A DNA stretch of 64,000 bases from Maricaulis sp947259345 (lineage in GTDB: Bacteria; Pseudomonadota; Alphaproteobacteria; Caulobacterales; Maricaulaceae), in contig OZ244254.1 of assembly GCA_965217205.1 (NCBI GenBank), positions 2,108,001 to 2,172,000 on the forward strand, written 5' to 3'. Within the stretch, counting starts at the first letter, position 1. Each line of letters begins with the position of its first letter. The notes beneath the pieces are model-generated. The model saw nothing but the letters and a program-made list of their open reading frames with translations, ran no database searches and was not told where the DNA came from. Made by a program: the position numbers and the translations under genes. Positions 52,485 to 61,482 of the stretch are shown here, piece after piece.

Positions 52485-53906
52485 ATGAAGAAGCGCTACA
52501 TTCTTGGCGGCACGCTGGCCGTCCTTCTGGCCGCCGGTGTCACGGCCCTCAACCTGTCGCCGATCGGCCGGATCTACCTGCCCTCGGGCACCGGCATCGT
52601 GGCCAAGCAGATGTGTTCCCTGACCTGGGTGTCCGGCCTTGAGTCCGATCAGGCTTATGACTTCTATCTCGCCCCCCTCCTGGGCGATGCGGGCAGTCTG
52701 ATCGGCTATGACATGGATGAGGAGAATCGCGAGGTCACATCCTCCGTGCTCGGCCTGTTCTGGCATCAACGCGCCGTCTGGCGTGACGGACTGGGCTGTA
52801 CGCTGGTCCATGGCGGCGCGGATTTCGACCCCGATCTGGCCGTTCCGGTAGAACAGGACTTCATCCCGCTCGAGCTCGACGCGACCCACCGCGATCAATG
52901 GTTCGACACGGAGGCACTGGACGCCGCCATCGCCGACGCGTTCGATAATGTCGAAGCTGACAGCCGGCAGACACTCGGCGTCGCCGTCCTGCACCAGGGC
53001 CGCCTGGTCGCCGAGCATTATGCGCCGGGCGCCAGCCGCGAGACGCGCTTTCACGGCTGGTCGATGACCAAGAGCACAATGACCACACTGGCTGGCGCCC
53101 TGGTCGAGGAAGGCCGTCTGGACATCCATGCCGAGGGCGCTGTCCCGGCCCTCGCCGAAATCGACGATATCCGCCTGTCGGAGATCACCATCTCCCACCT
53201 CCTGCGCATGGCCGGCGGTCTGGCCATCGCCGAGGACAATAGCGGCACCGACCCGAATTCGGAGATGCTCTTCACCCAGTCCGACATGCCGCGCTATGCG
53301 GCGACACGCGAACGCCTGCACGCGCCGGGCGATCACTGGCAGTACATGAGCGGCAACACCATCCTCGCGACCGACACCATGCAGCGCCTGCTGGGTGACA
53401 CCTTGCGGGAACAGGTCACCGGGCTGCGCGCGCGCATTTTCGAACCGCTGGGCATTTATTCCGCGATCATGGAACCGGGTGAGAACGGCGTCTTCCAGGG
53501 TTCGTCCTACATGTATGCCACCGCCCATGACTGGGCCCGCCTGGCCCTGCTCTACATGAATGACGGCATGGTCGATGGCGAACGCCTCCTGCCGGAGGAC
53601 TGGTATGACATCGTCGCCGAGCCGACCCCGGGTTCGAACGGCGAATACGGGATGGGCTTCTGGCTGCCCAATGAGCGCTCCAGCCTGCCGGCCGACACCA
53701 TCATGATGAGCGGTTTCCAGGGCCAGTGGGCCTATGTCATGCCGGAACAGGACCTGGTGATTGTGCGCTTCGGCGCGACCATGGGCGTAAACTCACGCTC
53801 GGGCGGGCTCGCCCTGGCCGTGCTGGACTCGCTTCAACCGCCGGTAACGGAGCCGGACGCGATTGTCGGGGAGACATCGGAAGACAGCCCGACGCCTGAC
53901 GAATAG
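52485..53906 (+). CDS. serine hydrolase, class C beta-lactamase-like
   Basis: 473 residues. An N-terminal hydrophobic helix (residues 5-24) may be a signal anchor. The catalytic domain has S193-M-T-K196 (GWSMTKSTMTTLAGAL) and the YMSGNTILATD second motif. Residues 26-135 form a separate region before the nucleophile. The substrate is unknown. One of three paralogous-type hydrolases in the window. Confidence 0.87.
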   Translation: MKKRYILGGTLAVLLAAGVTALNLSPIGRIYLPSGTGIVAKQMCSLTWVSGLESDQAYDFYLAPLLGDAGSLIGYDMDEENREVTSSVLGLFWHQRAVWRDGLGCTLVHGGADFDPDLAVPVEQDFIPLELDATHRDQWFDTEALDAAIADAFDNVEADSRQTLGVAVLHQGRLVAEHYAPGASRETRFHGWSMTKSTMTTLAGALVEEGRLDIHAEGAVPALAEIDDIRLSEITISHLLRMAGGLAIAEDNSGTDPNSEMLFTQSDMPRYAATRERLHAPGDHWQYMSGNTILATDTMQRLLGDTLREQVTGLRARIFEPLGIYSAIMEPGENGVFQGSSYMYATAHDWARLALLYMNDGMVDGERLLPEDWYDIVAEPTPGSNGEYGMGFWLPNERSSLPADTIMMSGFQGQWAYVMPEQDLVIVRFGATMGVNSRSGGLALAVLDSLQPPVTEPDAIVGETSEDSPTPDE

Positions 53907-53923
53907 CGGGTCTGGATGATCAC

Positions 53924-54379
53924 CTAGGCGGCGACGCAGAGCGGCGGCGTCTCGGCAATCATGCCCTGCATCAAGGCCTGACGAATGTGCTGGCTGACCG
54001 CGAAGGGACCGGCGCGTTTCTCATTGATCGCGCTGGCCAGCGTACAATTGGCTCGCGAGTCGGGGGTATGAGCCACCGCCCAGGTTTCGAACTGGCGGCG
54101 CAGGACCGGTACAAATTCCAGTACCTGCAGGTCAAAGATCCGCGGATCGCCTTCGGCGCACTGATGGTAGGCGCAAAGATCTGGACTAGCACCTTCAATG
54201 ACTTCGAGCAGAAGGCCCGCTTCGACAACCAGTCCCCCGGTCAGCCCGTCATCGACACTGGTTTGAAGGCAGCACGCCAGAAGCGATCCAAGCTCACCGG
54301 TCAAGGCGACACGCCCTGTCTCAACCGTCGTACGGGCCGCGAGGACCATTCTGTGCAGCATGCGGGCATCCACTTCCAT
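53924..54379 (-). CDS. hypothetical protein
   Basis: 151 residues. Largely helical by eye, no leader, six cysteines including an ACCLQ pair. No family recognised. It converges with the hydrolase gene (17 bp apart) and is divergent from ubiD. Coding status is supported only by length, one clean ATG and position; an overlapping plus-strand frame is weaker. Confidence 0.5.
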   Translation of the reverse strand: MEVDARMLHRMVLAARTTVETGRVALTGELGSLLACCLQTSVDDGLTGGLVVEAGLLLEVIEGASPDLCAYHQCAEGDPRIFDLQVLEFVPVLRRQFETWAVAHTPDSRANCTLASAINEKRAGPFAVSQHIRQALMQGMIAETPPLCVAA

Positions 54380-54565
54380 TGTGCAGGGCTCGCGATTTAG
54401 GCCAAAATTTTGAAAATCTTTTCAAGAATTTGAGCCGGATTTGTCTCGAATTCAGTTCAAATTTTTCCGATCCCGGGCAAGTCTCTGGCCCTGCGGCAGA
54501 AAGCGGGCTGGACTTTCGCCGGTGAAGTTGCAGTTTCGGGAGCATAACAAAGCAGGACCGCCCGC

Positions 54566-56074
54566 ATGGCCTACAAGTCGCTTCGCGAATTCATCGACCA
54601 GCTCGAGGCCGAGGGCGATCTCGTCCGTGTCACCACGCCGGTTTCGACCGAGCTGGAAATGACCGAGATTCACAAGCGCACCCTGCATGCCGGCGGCCCG
54701 GCCATCCTGTTTGAAAATGTCATCAATGAACGCGGCGAAAGGAGCGAGATGCCGTGCCTGGTCAATCTGTTCGGCACGGTCAAAAGGGTCGCCCAGGCGG
54801 TCACGCTGGGCGGCGAGGCCCGCACCACCGGCGCCGAGCTGCGCGAAGTTGGCGAGCTTCTTGCCTTCCTGCGCCAGCCCGAGCCACCGCGTGGGCTGAA
54901 GGAAGCCGCCGAACTCCTGCCGCTCGCCAGGACCGTGATGTCGATGCGGCCCAAGACCGTCAAAAAGGCGCCCTGCCAGGACGTGGTCCTGACCGGCGAT
55001 GATATCGATCTCGACCGCCTGCCCATCCAGACCTGCTGGCCCGGCGAACCCGCCCCGCTCATCACCTGGCCCCTGGTCGTCACCAAGGGTCCGTCAGACG
55101 ACAAGCAGGATGATTTCAATCTCGGCATCTACCGCATGCAAAAGCTCGGCAAGGACCGCACGCTGATGCGCTGGCTCAAGCATCGCGGCGGCGCCCAGCA
55201 TTATCAGCGCTGGAAAGACACCAAGCCCGACCCATTGCCCGCCGCCGTCGTGCTCGGCGCCGATCCCGGCACCATCCTCGCGGCGGTCACGCCGATCCCG
55301 GACACGCTGTCGGAATACCAGTTCGCCGGCATATTGCGCAGCAAGAAGGCCGAGCTGGTCGACTGCAAGACGGTCCCGCTCAAAGTGCCGGCCGAAGCCG
55401 AGATCATCCTGGAAGGCCATGTCCTGCTCGACGAATACGGCCCGGAAGGCCCCTATGGCGACCACACCGGCTACTATAATTCCGTCGAGCATTTCCCGGT
55501 CTTCCAGATCAGCGCCATCACCATGCGCACGGATCCGATCTATCTGACCACCTATACCGGCCGTCCGCCGGACGAGCCGGCGGTGCTGGGCGAGGCCCTC
55601 AACGAGGTCTTCATTCCGCTCCTGCAGCAGCAATTCCCGGAAATCCTCGATTTCTGGCTGCCGCCGGAGGGCTGTTCCTACCGCATCGCCGTGATCTCGA
55701 TGAAGAAGGCCTATGCCGGCCATGCCAAGCGCGTGATGATGGGCGCCTGGTCCTTCCTGCGGCAATTCATGTACACCAAATGGATCATCGTCGTGGACGC
55801 GGACATCAATGCGCGCGACTGGAAGGATGTGATGTGGGCCGTCTCGACCCGCATGGACCCGGCCCGCGACATCGTCACGGTTGAAAACACCCCCATCGAC
55901 TATCTCGACTTCGCCTCCCCGGTCTCCGGCCTCGGCTCCAAGATCGGGCTGGATGCGACCAACAAGACCGGCCACGAGACGACGCGGGAATGGGGCGAAA
56001 AGCTCGACATGGACGACAAGACCAAGGCGCGGATCGACGCGATCTGGGGGGAATTGGGGATTGAGTTGGGATGA
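54566..56074 (+). CDS. ubiD: UbiD family decarboxylase
   Basis: 502 residues. Prenylated-FMN decarboxylase for 3-polyprenyl-4-hydroxybenzoate in ubiquinone synthesis. FNLGIYRMQ, EYGPEGPYGDHTGYYNSVEHFPVFQI and the late DARDIVTVENTPIDYLDFASP region are typical. AGGAC before the ATG. UbiX, which makes the cofactor, is not in the window. Same pathway as ubiA at 43 kb. Confidence 0.94.
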   Translation: MAYKSLREFIDQLEAEGDLVRVTTPVSTELEMTEIHKRTLHAGGPAILFENVINERGERSEMPCLVNLFGTVKRVAQAVTLGGEARTTGAELREVGELLAFLRQPEPPRGLKEAAELLPLARTVMSMRPKTVKKAPCQDVVLTGDDIDLDRLPIQTCWPGEPAPLITWPLVVTKGPSDDKQDDFNLGIYRMQKLGKDRTLMRWLKHRGGAQHYQRWKDTKPDPLPAAVVLGADPGTILAAVTPIPDTLSEYQFAGILRSKKAELVDCKTVPLKVPAEAEIILEGHVLLDEYGPEGPYGDHTGYYNSVEHFPVFQISAITMRTDPIYLTTYTGRPPDEPAVLGEALNEVFIPLLQQQFPEILDFWLPPEGCSYRIAVISMKKAYAGHAKRVMMGAWSFLRQFMYTKWIIVVDADINARDWKDVMWAVSTRMDPARDIVTVENTPIDYLDFASPVSGLGSKIGLDATNKTGHETTREWGEKLDMDDKTKARIDAIWGELGIELG

Positions 56075-56104
56075 CTTCGGTCCGCGCGTAGCGCCCTAAT
56101 CCTT

Positions 56105-56366
56105 GTCATCCCTGACGGACGCCCGGCGCAGGCCGGGCGAAGATCAGGGACCTAGCTGGTCGAACACTTGGGTCCCCGCCTTGCGTCCGGCCTTCGCCGG
56201 ACATCCAGCGGGGATGACAAGCTCGCAGACCGGGCGTTTATCCCCGCGATTACCACACGCACCCGTCATCCTGACGCAAGTCAGGAACCAGTCTCGCAGG
56301 CCCGATTTGGCCAATCTTGGCAACAACTTGTGTCGCAATCTGGGTCCCGGCCTGCGCCGGGATGAC
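56105..56366. repeat. block of four GTCATCC-type palindromic repeats
   Basis: Modules near 56105-56153, 56168-56218 (inverted), 56265-56292 and 56339-56366 (inverted) share GTCATCC at one end, GGGACC or similar at the other, and hairpin arms such as CCGGCGCAGGCCGG. This is a common alphaproteobacterial extragenic repeat style. No gene is supported here. Confidence 0.75.
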
Positions 56367-56865
56367 GGTGTGTGGGGCGAAAAACTTATCCCCACCCCCT
56401 CGGCGCCAGCGCATACTCCCCTTGTTCCCGCGTCACCTGAGGCCCGGATTGGTTATCCGGGGGCGTGGGGAGGACGGAGCTCGTCCGGTTGGGTGGATTT
56501 GACCACCATCCGACCCGGCGTGGCCATCGGCAGGACGGCGGCACAAAGCTCGACCGTTTGATCCTGTCGGTTTCGAGACGGGGCCGGTAACGGCCTTGAG
56601 TAAATCTCCGTGTGCGAGGTGCCCCCGGCGCCACCTACACAAATTCCATAGCAAGGCACCGGCAAGGCACCTCGCACCCCTCTACGGCCCACACCGCCAG
56701 GCGAAATCGTCATGGCGCGAATGGGCGCGTCACCCTTTCCGTCAACAGATATGAGGTGAAGCCATGTCAGCTCGCCGCCCTGCCCGCGTTGGGGTTTTCC
56801 GATCTGGCGCTCACGCGCCTTTCAATCCGGGCGGGGCGGTTGCTGACTCAAGTCTGTGCTGAGCG
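56367..56865. other. intergenic segment of unusual sequence, possible phage-immunity-type RNA remnant
   Basis: About 500 bp with long but mutually overlapping open frames on both strands and no ribosome site. It contains a 12-bp inverted repeat (56612-56623 against 56666-56677: GTGCGAGGTGCC) with a 42-nt spacer, and other small stems such as GGGTGGATTTGACCACC near 56490. By memory, the tract after it resembles the region around P4/P1-type immunity RNA (C4/ash/icd). I am unsure. Confidence 0.3.
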
Positions 56866-56938
56866 GGGGACAGGTATAATTAACGCGCCGCCCGGTCGCG
56901 CCCGGCACATCCGAGGCGCGTTAATTATACCTGTCCCC
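56866..56938. repeat. REP-like palindrome, copy 2
   Basis: 24-bp perfect arms (GGGGACAGGTATAATTAACGCGCC at 56866-56889 in two parts: GGGGACAGGTATAATT and AACGCGCC) against 56915-56938, with a 25-nt loop. It ends 6 bp before the stop of the minus-strand LOG gene. Same GGGGACAGGTA start and AATTA-CGC interior as copy 1. Confidence 0.88.
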
Positions 56939-56944
56939 ATTATT

Positions 56945-57526
56945 TCAGGTCTGGCCGGTCTTGATGCGGACATCAGCGGGCGGCGGTTTGTAGGCCTCGA
57001 AAGCGTCCAGAAGCTTGGTCGGACGGTCGGCGACGATCAGCGCGCCACGATGCTCCGGCGCGAGGAAGCCCTGTTCCGTCATCTTGTCGAGGAAGGCGAC
57101 CAGCTCGTCATAATAGCCATTGACGTTGAGCAGGCCGACCGGATGGCGGTGCTGACCGAGCTGGGCCCAGGTCCAGATCTCGAACATCTCTTCCATCGTG
57201 CCAATGCCGCCGGGCATGGCGATAAAGCCCTCCGACAACTGCTCCATCTTGGCCTTGCGGGCATGCATGGATTTGACGACATGCAGCGTCGTCAGCTCCA
57301 TGTGGGCGATTTCCTTGAGGGCGAGAAATTCCGGAATCACGCCGACAACCCGTCCACCCGCGGCCAGGGTCGCGTCGGCGATACGGCCCATCAAACCCAC
57401 ACGTCCACCGCCATAGACGAGCTCGATACCGCGTAGCGCCATGATCTGGCCAAGCCGGTCAGCCACTTCGAGAAAGGCTGGATCCTGGCCCGCATTGGAG
57501 CCGCAATACACGCAGATGGACTTCAT
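56945..57526 (-). CDS. LOG family (TIGR00730) nucleoside phosphoribohydrolase-like protein
   Basis: 193 residues with the ATG at 57526. VYCGSNAG, GGGRVGLMG, the SMHARKAKM basic pair and P105-GGIGTMEE113 are the LOG signature. Such proteins release cytokinin-like bases from nucleotides or hydrolyse AMP. The upstream open frame is ignored. Its 3' end carries the copy 2 palindrome. Confidence 0.92.
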   Translation of the reverse strand: MKSICVYCGSNAGQDPAFLEVADRLGQIMALRGIELVYGGGRVGLMGRIADATLAAGGRVVGVIPEFLALKEIAHMELTTLHVVKSMHARKAKMEQLSEGFIAMPGGIGTMEEMFEIWTWAQLGQHRHPVGLLNVNGYYDELVAFLDKMTEQGFLAPEHRGALIVADRPTKLLDAFEAYKPPPADVRIKTGQT

Positions 57527-57595
57527 TTTGGACCCGTTGGTCTTGGAAAGGCGGCAGGCTGTCGTATCCTGCGTCAAACCGGTTTGGAGACAAGC

Positions 57596-58714
57596 ATGAA
57601 ACAGGTCGCGATCCTGATAGTCGCGCTGCTGGCGGCGGGCAAGATGCTTGCGCCCGCGGCGGCACAGATTGACGCGCCCGTCGTGCTGCCTGCCGAGGTC
57701 TGCCGTGGCTATTTCTTCGTGCCGGTCACGCTGGAAGTTCGCGACGGGGAAATGGAATCGGACCGGACGCTCTGGTTCCTCTACGACACGGGCGCCGCAT
57801 CGAGTTATGTCGATCCGGACAGTATCGAACGCGTCTCCGGGCGACGGCTGGACAGCGGGGTTCGCGCCAATTTCGGGACCACGACCACGGGCCCGCTGCG
57901 CCTGACCGGTCTGCGGGCCCGGGTCCGTGATCTTGATCATCTCTCCATCGCCCTGGGTCGCGAGATTGATGGCATTCTGGAGTTCGACGCTTTCGAGGAC
58001 GTCCTTTTGACGCTCGATTATGCCGCTGGCGAAATGCGGGTGGTGAACGGGGAATTGCCGAGCCCGAACGGCGAAACGGTGTTCCGGGCCAACGGGCCGG
58101 ATATTCGCCCCTGGATCCAGGTCCGTTTTCCCGGTCGCGGCACACGTCGCCTCCTGATCGACAGCGGCGCCGCGCTCAGCCCCATCATCCTGCGCGATAT
58201 CGAACGCTATGACACGGTGGTGCCGCCGCGCGCCACCGGCGCCGCCGTACGATTTTCGGAGATTGAACGTCGATCGTCGGCCCGGCTCAACACCAATGCC
58301 ATGATCGGACCGAATGTCCTGGTCCAGCCGGTCATCCAGTCAACGCCCGGCACCGAAATCCTGGGCGGTCAGGCGCTGCGCCATTTCAACTGGACCTTCG
58401 ATCAGCGCAATGAACGGGTTCTCATTGAGCGCAATGCGCCGGAGGTCCCGATCACCTTTGAACCGCTGGTCACCCATGGCCTGGTCCTGGTGCCGGAAAA
58501 TGACGGCATGCGCGTGGCCGCGGTGATTGCCAATTCACCGGCTTTCGACGCAGGCGTAGAGATCGGCGACTTCATCACACATTTCAATGGCGCGGAGATG
58601 CGCGAGCGGTCCTGCGACCTGGACACCGGGCCGCCGGAAACTCTCGATCTGGATCTGATCCGGGACGGCGAAGCGCTGGCGCTGACGCTGAACCTCTATC
58701 CGCTGGTCGACTAG
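57596..58714 (+). CDS. exported two-motif aspartic protease with PDZ-like tail
   Basis: 372 residues. Signal peptide (to about APAAA-QI). Two retropepsin-like halves with D64-T-G-A-A68 (FLYDTGAASSYV) and D189-S-G-A-A193 (LLIDSGAALSPI), then a PDZ-like C-terminal domain about 290-372 (GMRVAAVIANSPAFDAGVEIGDFITHFNG). GGAGA before the ATG. It has the same two-motif plan as the 35532 protease. Stop overlaps the stop of the converging threonine aldolase gene (shared CTAG). Confidence 0.87.
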   Translation: MKQVAILIVALLAAGKMLAPAAAQIDAPVVLPAEVCRGYFFVPVTLEVRDGEMESDRTLWFLYDTGAASSYVDPDSIERVSGRRLDSGVRANFGTTTTGPLRLTGLRARVRDLDHLSIALGREIDGILEFDAFEDVLLTLDYAAGEMRVVNGELPSPNGETVFRANGPDIRPWIQVRFPGRGTRRLLIDSGAALSPIILRDIERYDTVVPPRATGAAVRFSEIERRSSARLNTNAMIGPNVLVQPVIQSTPGTEILGGQALRHFNWTFDQRNERVLIERNAPEVPITFEPLVTHGLVLVPENDGMRVAAVIANSPAFDAGVEIGDFITHFNGAEMRERSCDLDTGPPETLDLDLIRDGEALALTLNLYPLVD

Positions 58715-59796
58715 GCCTTGGCCAGATGCGCGCCCATCGCCCGGATTGCGGCGATGATGCGGGCCGGGTCGGCGGCCAGGAGGCGTTCGCCGACCGTGAT
58801 CTCGAGCGCCGGCACCGGGTCGCACTCGAAATGCCAGAAGCGATTGCCCAGCCAGACGCCGGTCGCCTCCGCCGCCGCGTCACGGGCCGCCTCGGCGGTC
58901 GCCACATCGCAATCGAGACGGACATGCATCATGTTCACAGGCGGTGTTTGCGGCGTGATCGTCAGCCCTTTCACCGCACCGACACCGGCCGCGATCTCGC
59001 GGGCCCGGGCCACAAAAGCGGGCATCTTGTCGAGCCGTTCCTCGAGCACGCGCAAGGCGTCCGGCACCATCGGCCAGGCCGAGACCAGGCGTCCGCCCAT
59101 ACGCGCCAGCCAGAGCCGCGCCTCGGCCACGAAGTCGTCCTCACCGGCCAGAATGGCCCCGCCGGACGCGCCCAGATCCTTGTAGAAAGACGCATAGACC
59201 GAGGCGAAACCATCGCAGATTTCCGGCCAGTCATGACCGGGCCAGGCCGAGGGCAGGCTCCAGATGCGGGCGCCATCCATGTGAAGCGCCTGACCGAGCT
59301 CGGCAGCGCGCGCCTTGACCGCGACCAGCGTCTCCCAGTCCGGCACGGCGCCGCCATTATGCCGTTGCGGCAGCTCGACAAACGTACAACCCGCGCGTTC
59401 CGGCAGGTCATCGGGCCGCATCGCGCGCGACCAGTCTCCGCACATCACCGGTTCCAGCCCGTGCAGATGGATGTGACCGTCTTCTTCATGCAGGGCGAGG
59501 TGTGAGGTCGGGTGAAGGCCCAGGCGTGTGTCGCCGGCCGCGGCGCAATGGATCCGCGCCGCAACGCCCTGGGCCATGGTACCCGACGGGAACCAGACCG
59601 CCGCCGGTTTGCCGAACAATTCGGCAATGCGCGATTCCAGACGACCGACGCTGTCGCCGGTCAGATAGGCTTCCTCACCCAGGTTTGCCCGCCGCATGAA
59701 GGCCGCCACCCGCTCCAGGCGGTCAGCGGGCTCGCCATCATTGTGGAAGGGAAAGCCGAGATCGAGATCGCAGCGCGCTTTCAACGCCGCATTCAT
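58711..59796 (-). CDS. L-threonine aldolase family, PLP enzyme
   Basis: 361 residues. PLP lysine K206 in ASFYKDLGASGGAIL; HMDGARIWSLPSAW holds the PLP-binding aspartate. Cleaves threonine to glycine and acetaldehyde by family knowledge, thus linking to the glycine cleavage operon. Its ATG overlaps the stop of the upstream ArsC/Spx-like gene by four bases. An alternative beta-eliminating lyase role is possible. Confidence 0.88.
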   Translation of the reverse strand: MNAALKARCDLDLGFPFHNDGEPADRLERVAAFMRRANLGEEAYLTGDSVGRLESRIAELFGKPAAVWFPSGTMAQGVAARIHCAAAGDTRLGLHPTSHLALHEEDGHIHLHGLEPVMCGDWSRAMRPDDLPERAGCTFVELPQRHNGGAVPDWETLVAVKARAAELGQALHMDGARIWSLPSAWPGHDWPEICDGFASVYASFYKDLGASGGAILAGEDDFVAEARLWLARMGGRLVSAWPMVPDALRVLEERLDKMPAFVARAREIAAGVGAVKGLTITPQTPPVNMMHVRLDCDVATAEAARDAAAEATGVWLGNRFWHFECDPVPALEITVGERLLAADPARIIAAIRAMGAHLAKA

Positions 59797-60152
59797 TCCG
59801 CGGCACTGGCCGTCAAACTGGCAAGCGTGCTCGCACTCCAGCCGACTGATACGACAGTACCGGCCTCGATAACAGGACGTTTGATGAGGGTCGGATGAGC
59901 AATCAGCACACCGGCCGGGTCATCCTCGGCGATGGCGCGATCCTCGTCCGACATGTTGCGCCAGGTCGTCGAGCGCGTATTGACCAGCGCCTTGGCGCCG
60001 ACTGCATCGAGCCAGTCGGGAACCTTGACGACCCGGTCCACCTCCTCGCGGATATCGACAAAGCGATGAGCCAGGCCGGCTTCATCCAGAGCTTTCATGG
60101 CCTTCTTGCAGCTATCGCAATTCTTCAGGCCATAAACCGTCAATCCTGCCAC
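59793..60152 (-). CDS. ArsC/Spx family protein
   Basis: 119 residues with a GTG start at 60152, chosen by the GGGGAGAG just upstream; the TTG at 60176 is less likely. Thioredoxin-like fold with C12-D-S-C15 and the later LIKRPVIEAG motif. It resembles YffB-like ArsC-family proteins, glutathione-dependent thiol reductases. Not a proven arsenate reductase. Operon with threonine aldolase. Confidence 0.87.
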   Translation of the reverse strand: MAGLTVYGLKNCDSCKKAMKALDEAGLAHRFVDIREEVDRVVKVPDWLDAVGAKALVNTRSTTWRNMSDEDRAIAEDDPAGVLIAHPTLIKRPVIEAGTVVSVGWSASTLASLTASAAE

Positions 60153-60182
60153 GAAACTCTCCCCATACGCTTTCAATTCTGA

Positions 60183-61328
60183 CTACTCGGCGGCTTCAAT
60201 CCTGTCACGATCAGCCCGCAGCTCGGCGGCGCGGGCTTCGACCATTTCCACGATATGCTCGACCATTTCCTCATTGGAGACATTGTGGTCGGGCCGACCA
60301 GAGACATACATCTTGCCACGCCCCGCCCCGCCGCCGGTGAAGCCCAGATCGGTCATCAAGGCTTCGCCGGGTCCGTTGACCACGCAGCCGATGATCGACA
60401 GCGAGATCGGTTCGGAAATATGCGCCAGCCGGCTCTCCAGCGTCTCGACCGTACGGATCACGTCGAAGCCCTGACGGGCACAGGACGGGCAGGCGATGAT
60501 ATTGACGCCCCGGGTCCGCAGGCCCAGTGATTTGAGAATGTCGAAGCCGACCTTCACCTCTTCCTCCGGCTCGGCGGAGAGCGAGACACGGATCGTGTCG
60601 CCAATCCCGGCCCACAGGAGCGAACCGATCCCGATGGAGGATTTGACCGTGCCGATCCGTGTCCCGCCCGCCTCGGTCACGCCGAGATGGAGCGGTGCAT
60701 CCGTGGCCTCGGACAGGGCCTGATAGGCCGCGACAGTCAGGAAGGCGTCCGACGCCTTCACCGAAATCTTGTAGTCGCGGAAATCGAGGTCATCGAGGAT
60801 ACGGGCATGATCGAGGGCGCTTTCCACCATCGCCTCGGGACAGGGCTCACCGTATTTCTCCAGCAGATGGCGTTCCAGCGAACCGGCATTGACCCCGATG
60901 CGGATGGCACAGCCGTGATCACGCGCCGCCTGGACGACATCCTTCACCCGCTCCATCGAGCCGATATTGCCCGGATTGATCCGCAGGCAGGCCGCCCCGG
61001 CCTCGGCCGCTTCGATGCCGCGCTTGTAGTGGAAATGGATATCCGCGATCAGCGGCACATTCGCCGCTTTGGCAATCGTCCTGAAAGCCGCGGTCGAGTC
61101 CTCATCCGGGCAGGAAACGCGGACCAGATCAACGCCCGCCTCTTCACAGCGCCGGATCTGGTCAATCGTCGCGCCGGCATCAGAGGTGGGTGTATTGGTC
61201 ATGGTCTGGACGCTGATCGGGGCATCGCCGCCGACCTCGAGCGGTCCGACCTTGATGGTGCGGCTCTTGCGGCGCTCGATCATCCGCCAGGGACGGACCG
61301 AGCGCGGATCAGCGCTGGATTGTGACAT
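60183..61328 (-). CDS. ispG: (E)-4-hydroxy-3-methylbut-2-enyl diphosphate synthase
   Basis: 381 residues with the ATG at 61328 (GGGAGA upstream). [4Fe-4S] enzyme before IspH in the MEP pathway. The cluster ligands are C280, C283, C315 and E322 (IIACPSCARQG and IIGCVVNGPGEA). Barrel start RRKSRTIKVGPLEVGGDAPISVQTMTNT is typical. Ends 30 bp before the start of the ArsC-like gene. Confidence 0.96.
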   Translation of the reverse strand: MSQSSADPRSVRPWRMIERRKSRTIKVGPLEVGGDAPISVQTMTNTPTSDAGATIDQIRRCEEAGVDLVRVSCPDEDSTAAFRTIAKAANVPLIADIHFHYKRGIEAAEAGAACLRINPGNIGSMERVKDVVQAARDHGCAIRIGVNAGSLERHLLEKYGEPCPEAMVESALDHARILDDLDFRDYKISVKASDAFLTVAAYQALSEATDAPLHLGVTEAGGTRIGTVKSSIGIGSLLWAGIGDTIRVSLSAEPEEEVKVGFDILKSLGLRTRGVNIIACPSCARQGFDVIRTVETLESRLAHISEPISLSIIGCVVNGPGEALMTDLGFTGGGAGRGKMYVSGRPDHNVSNEEMVEHIVEMVEARAAELRADRDRIEAAE

Positions 61329-61482
61329 CAACACTCTCCCTTGTCGGATACGTCGCGGGGCGACGATCCGGGACCTGTGCTGGATATAGCGTCATTGTGC
61401 CCGGCATGCGACCGGGGGTGCGGCATTTTACTGCGGCTGGCGACTGCGACGGACTGCCACGCAGCCCGGGGCGGCGTGCCTG

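Noticed and set aside
56612..57436. Plus-strand frame of 274 residues over the palindrome and LOG gene
   Set aside because: Runs through a 24-bp palindrome and antisense to LOG; its first 100 residues may overlap an RNA-like element but no protein is supported.
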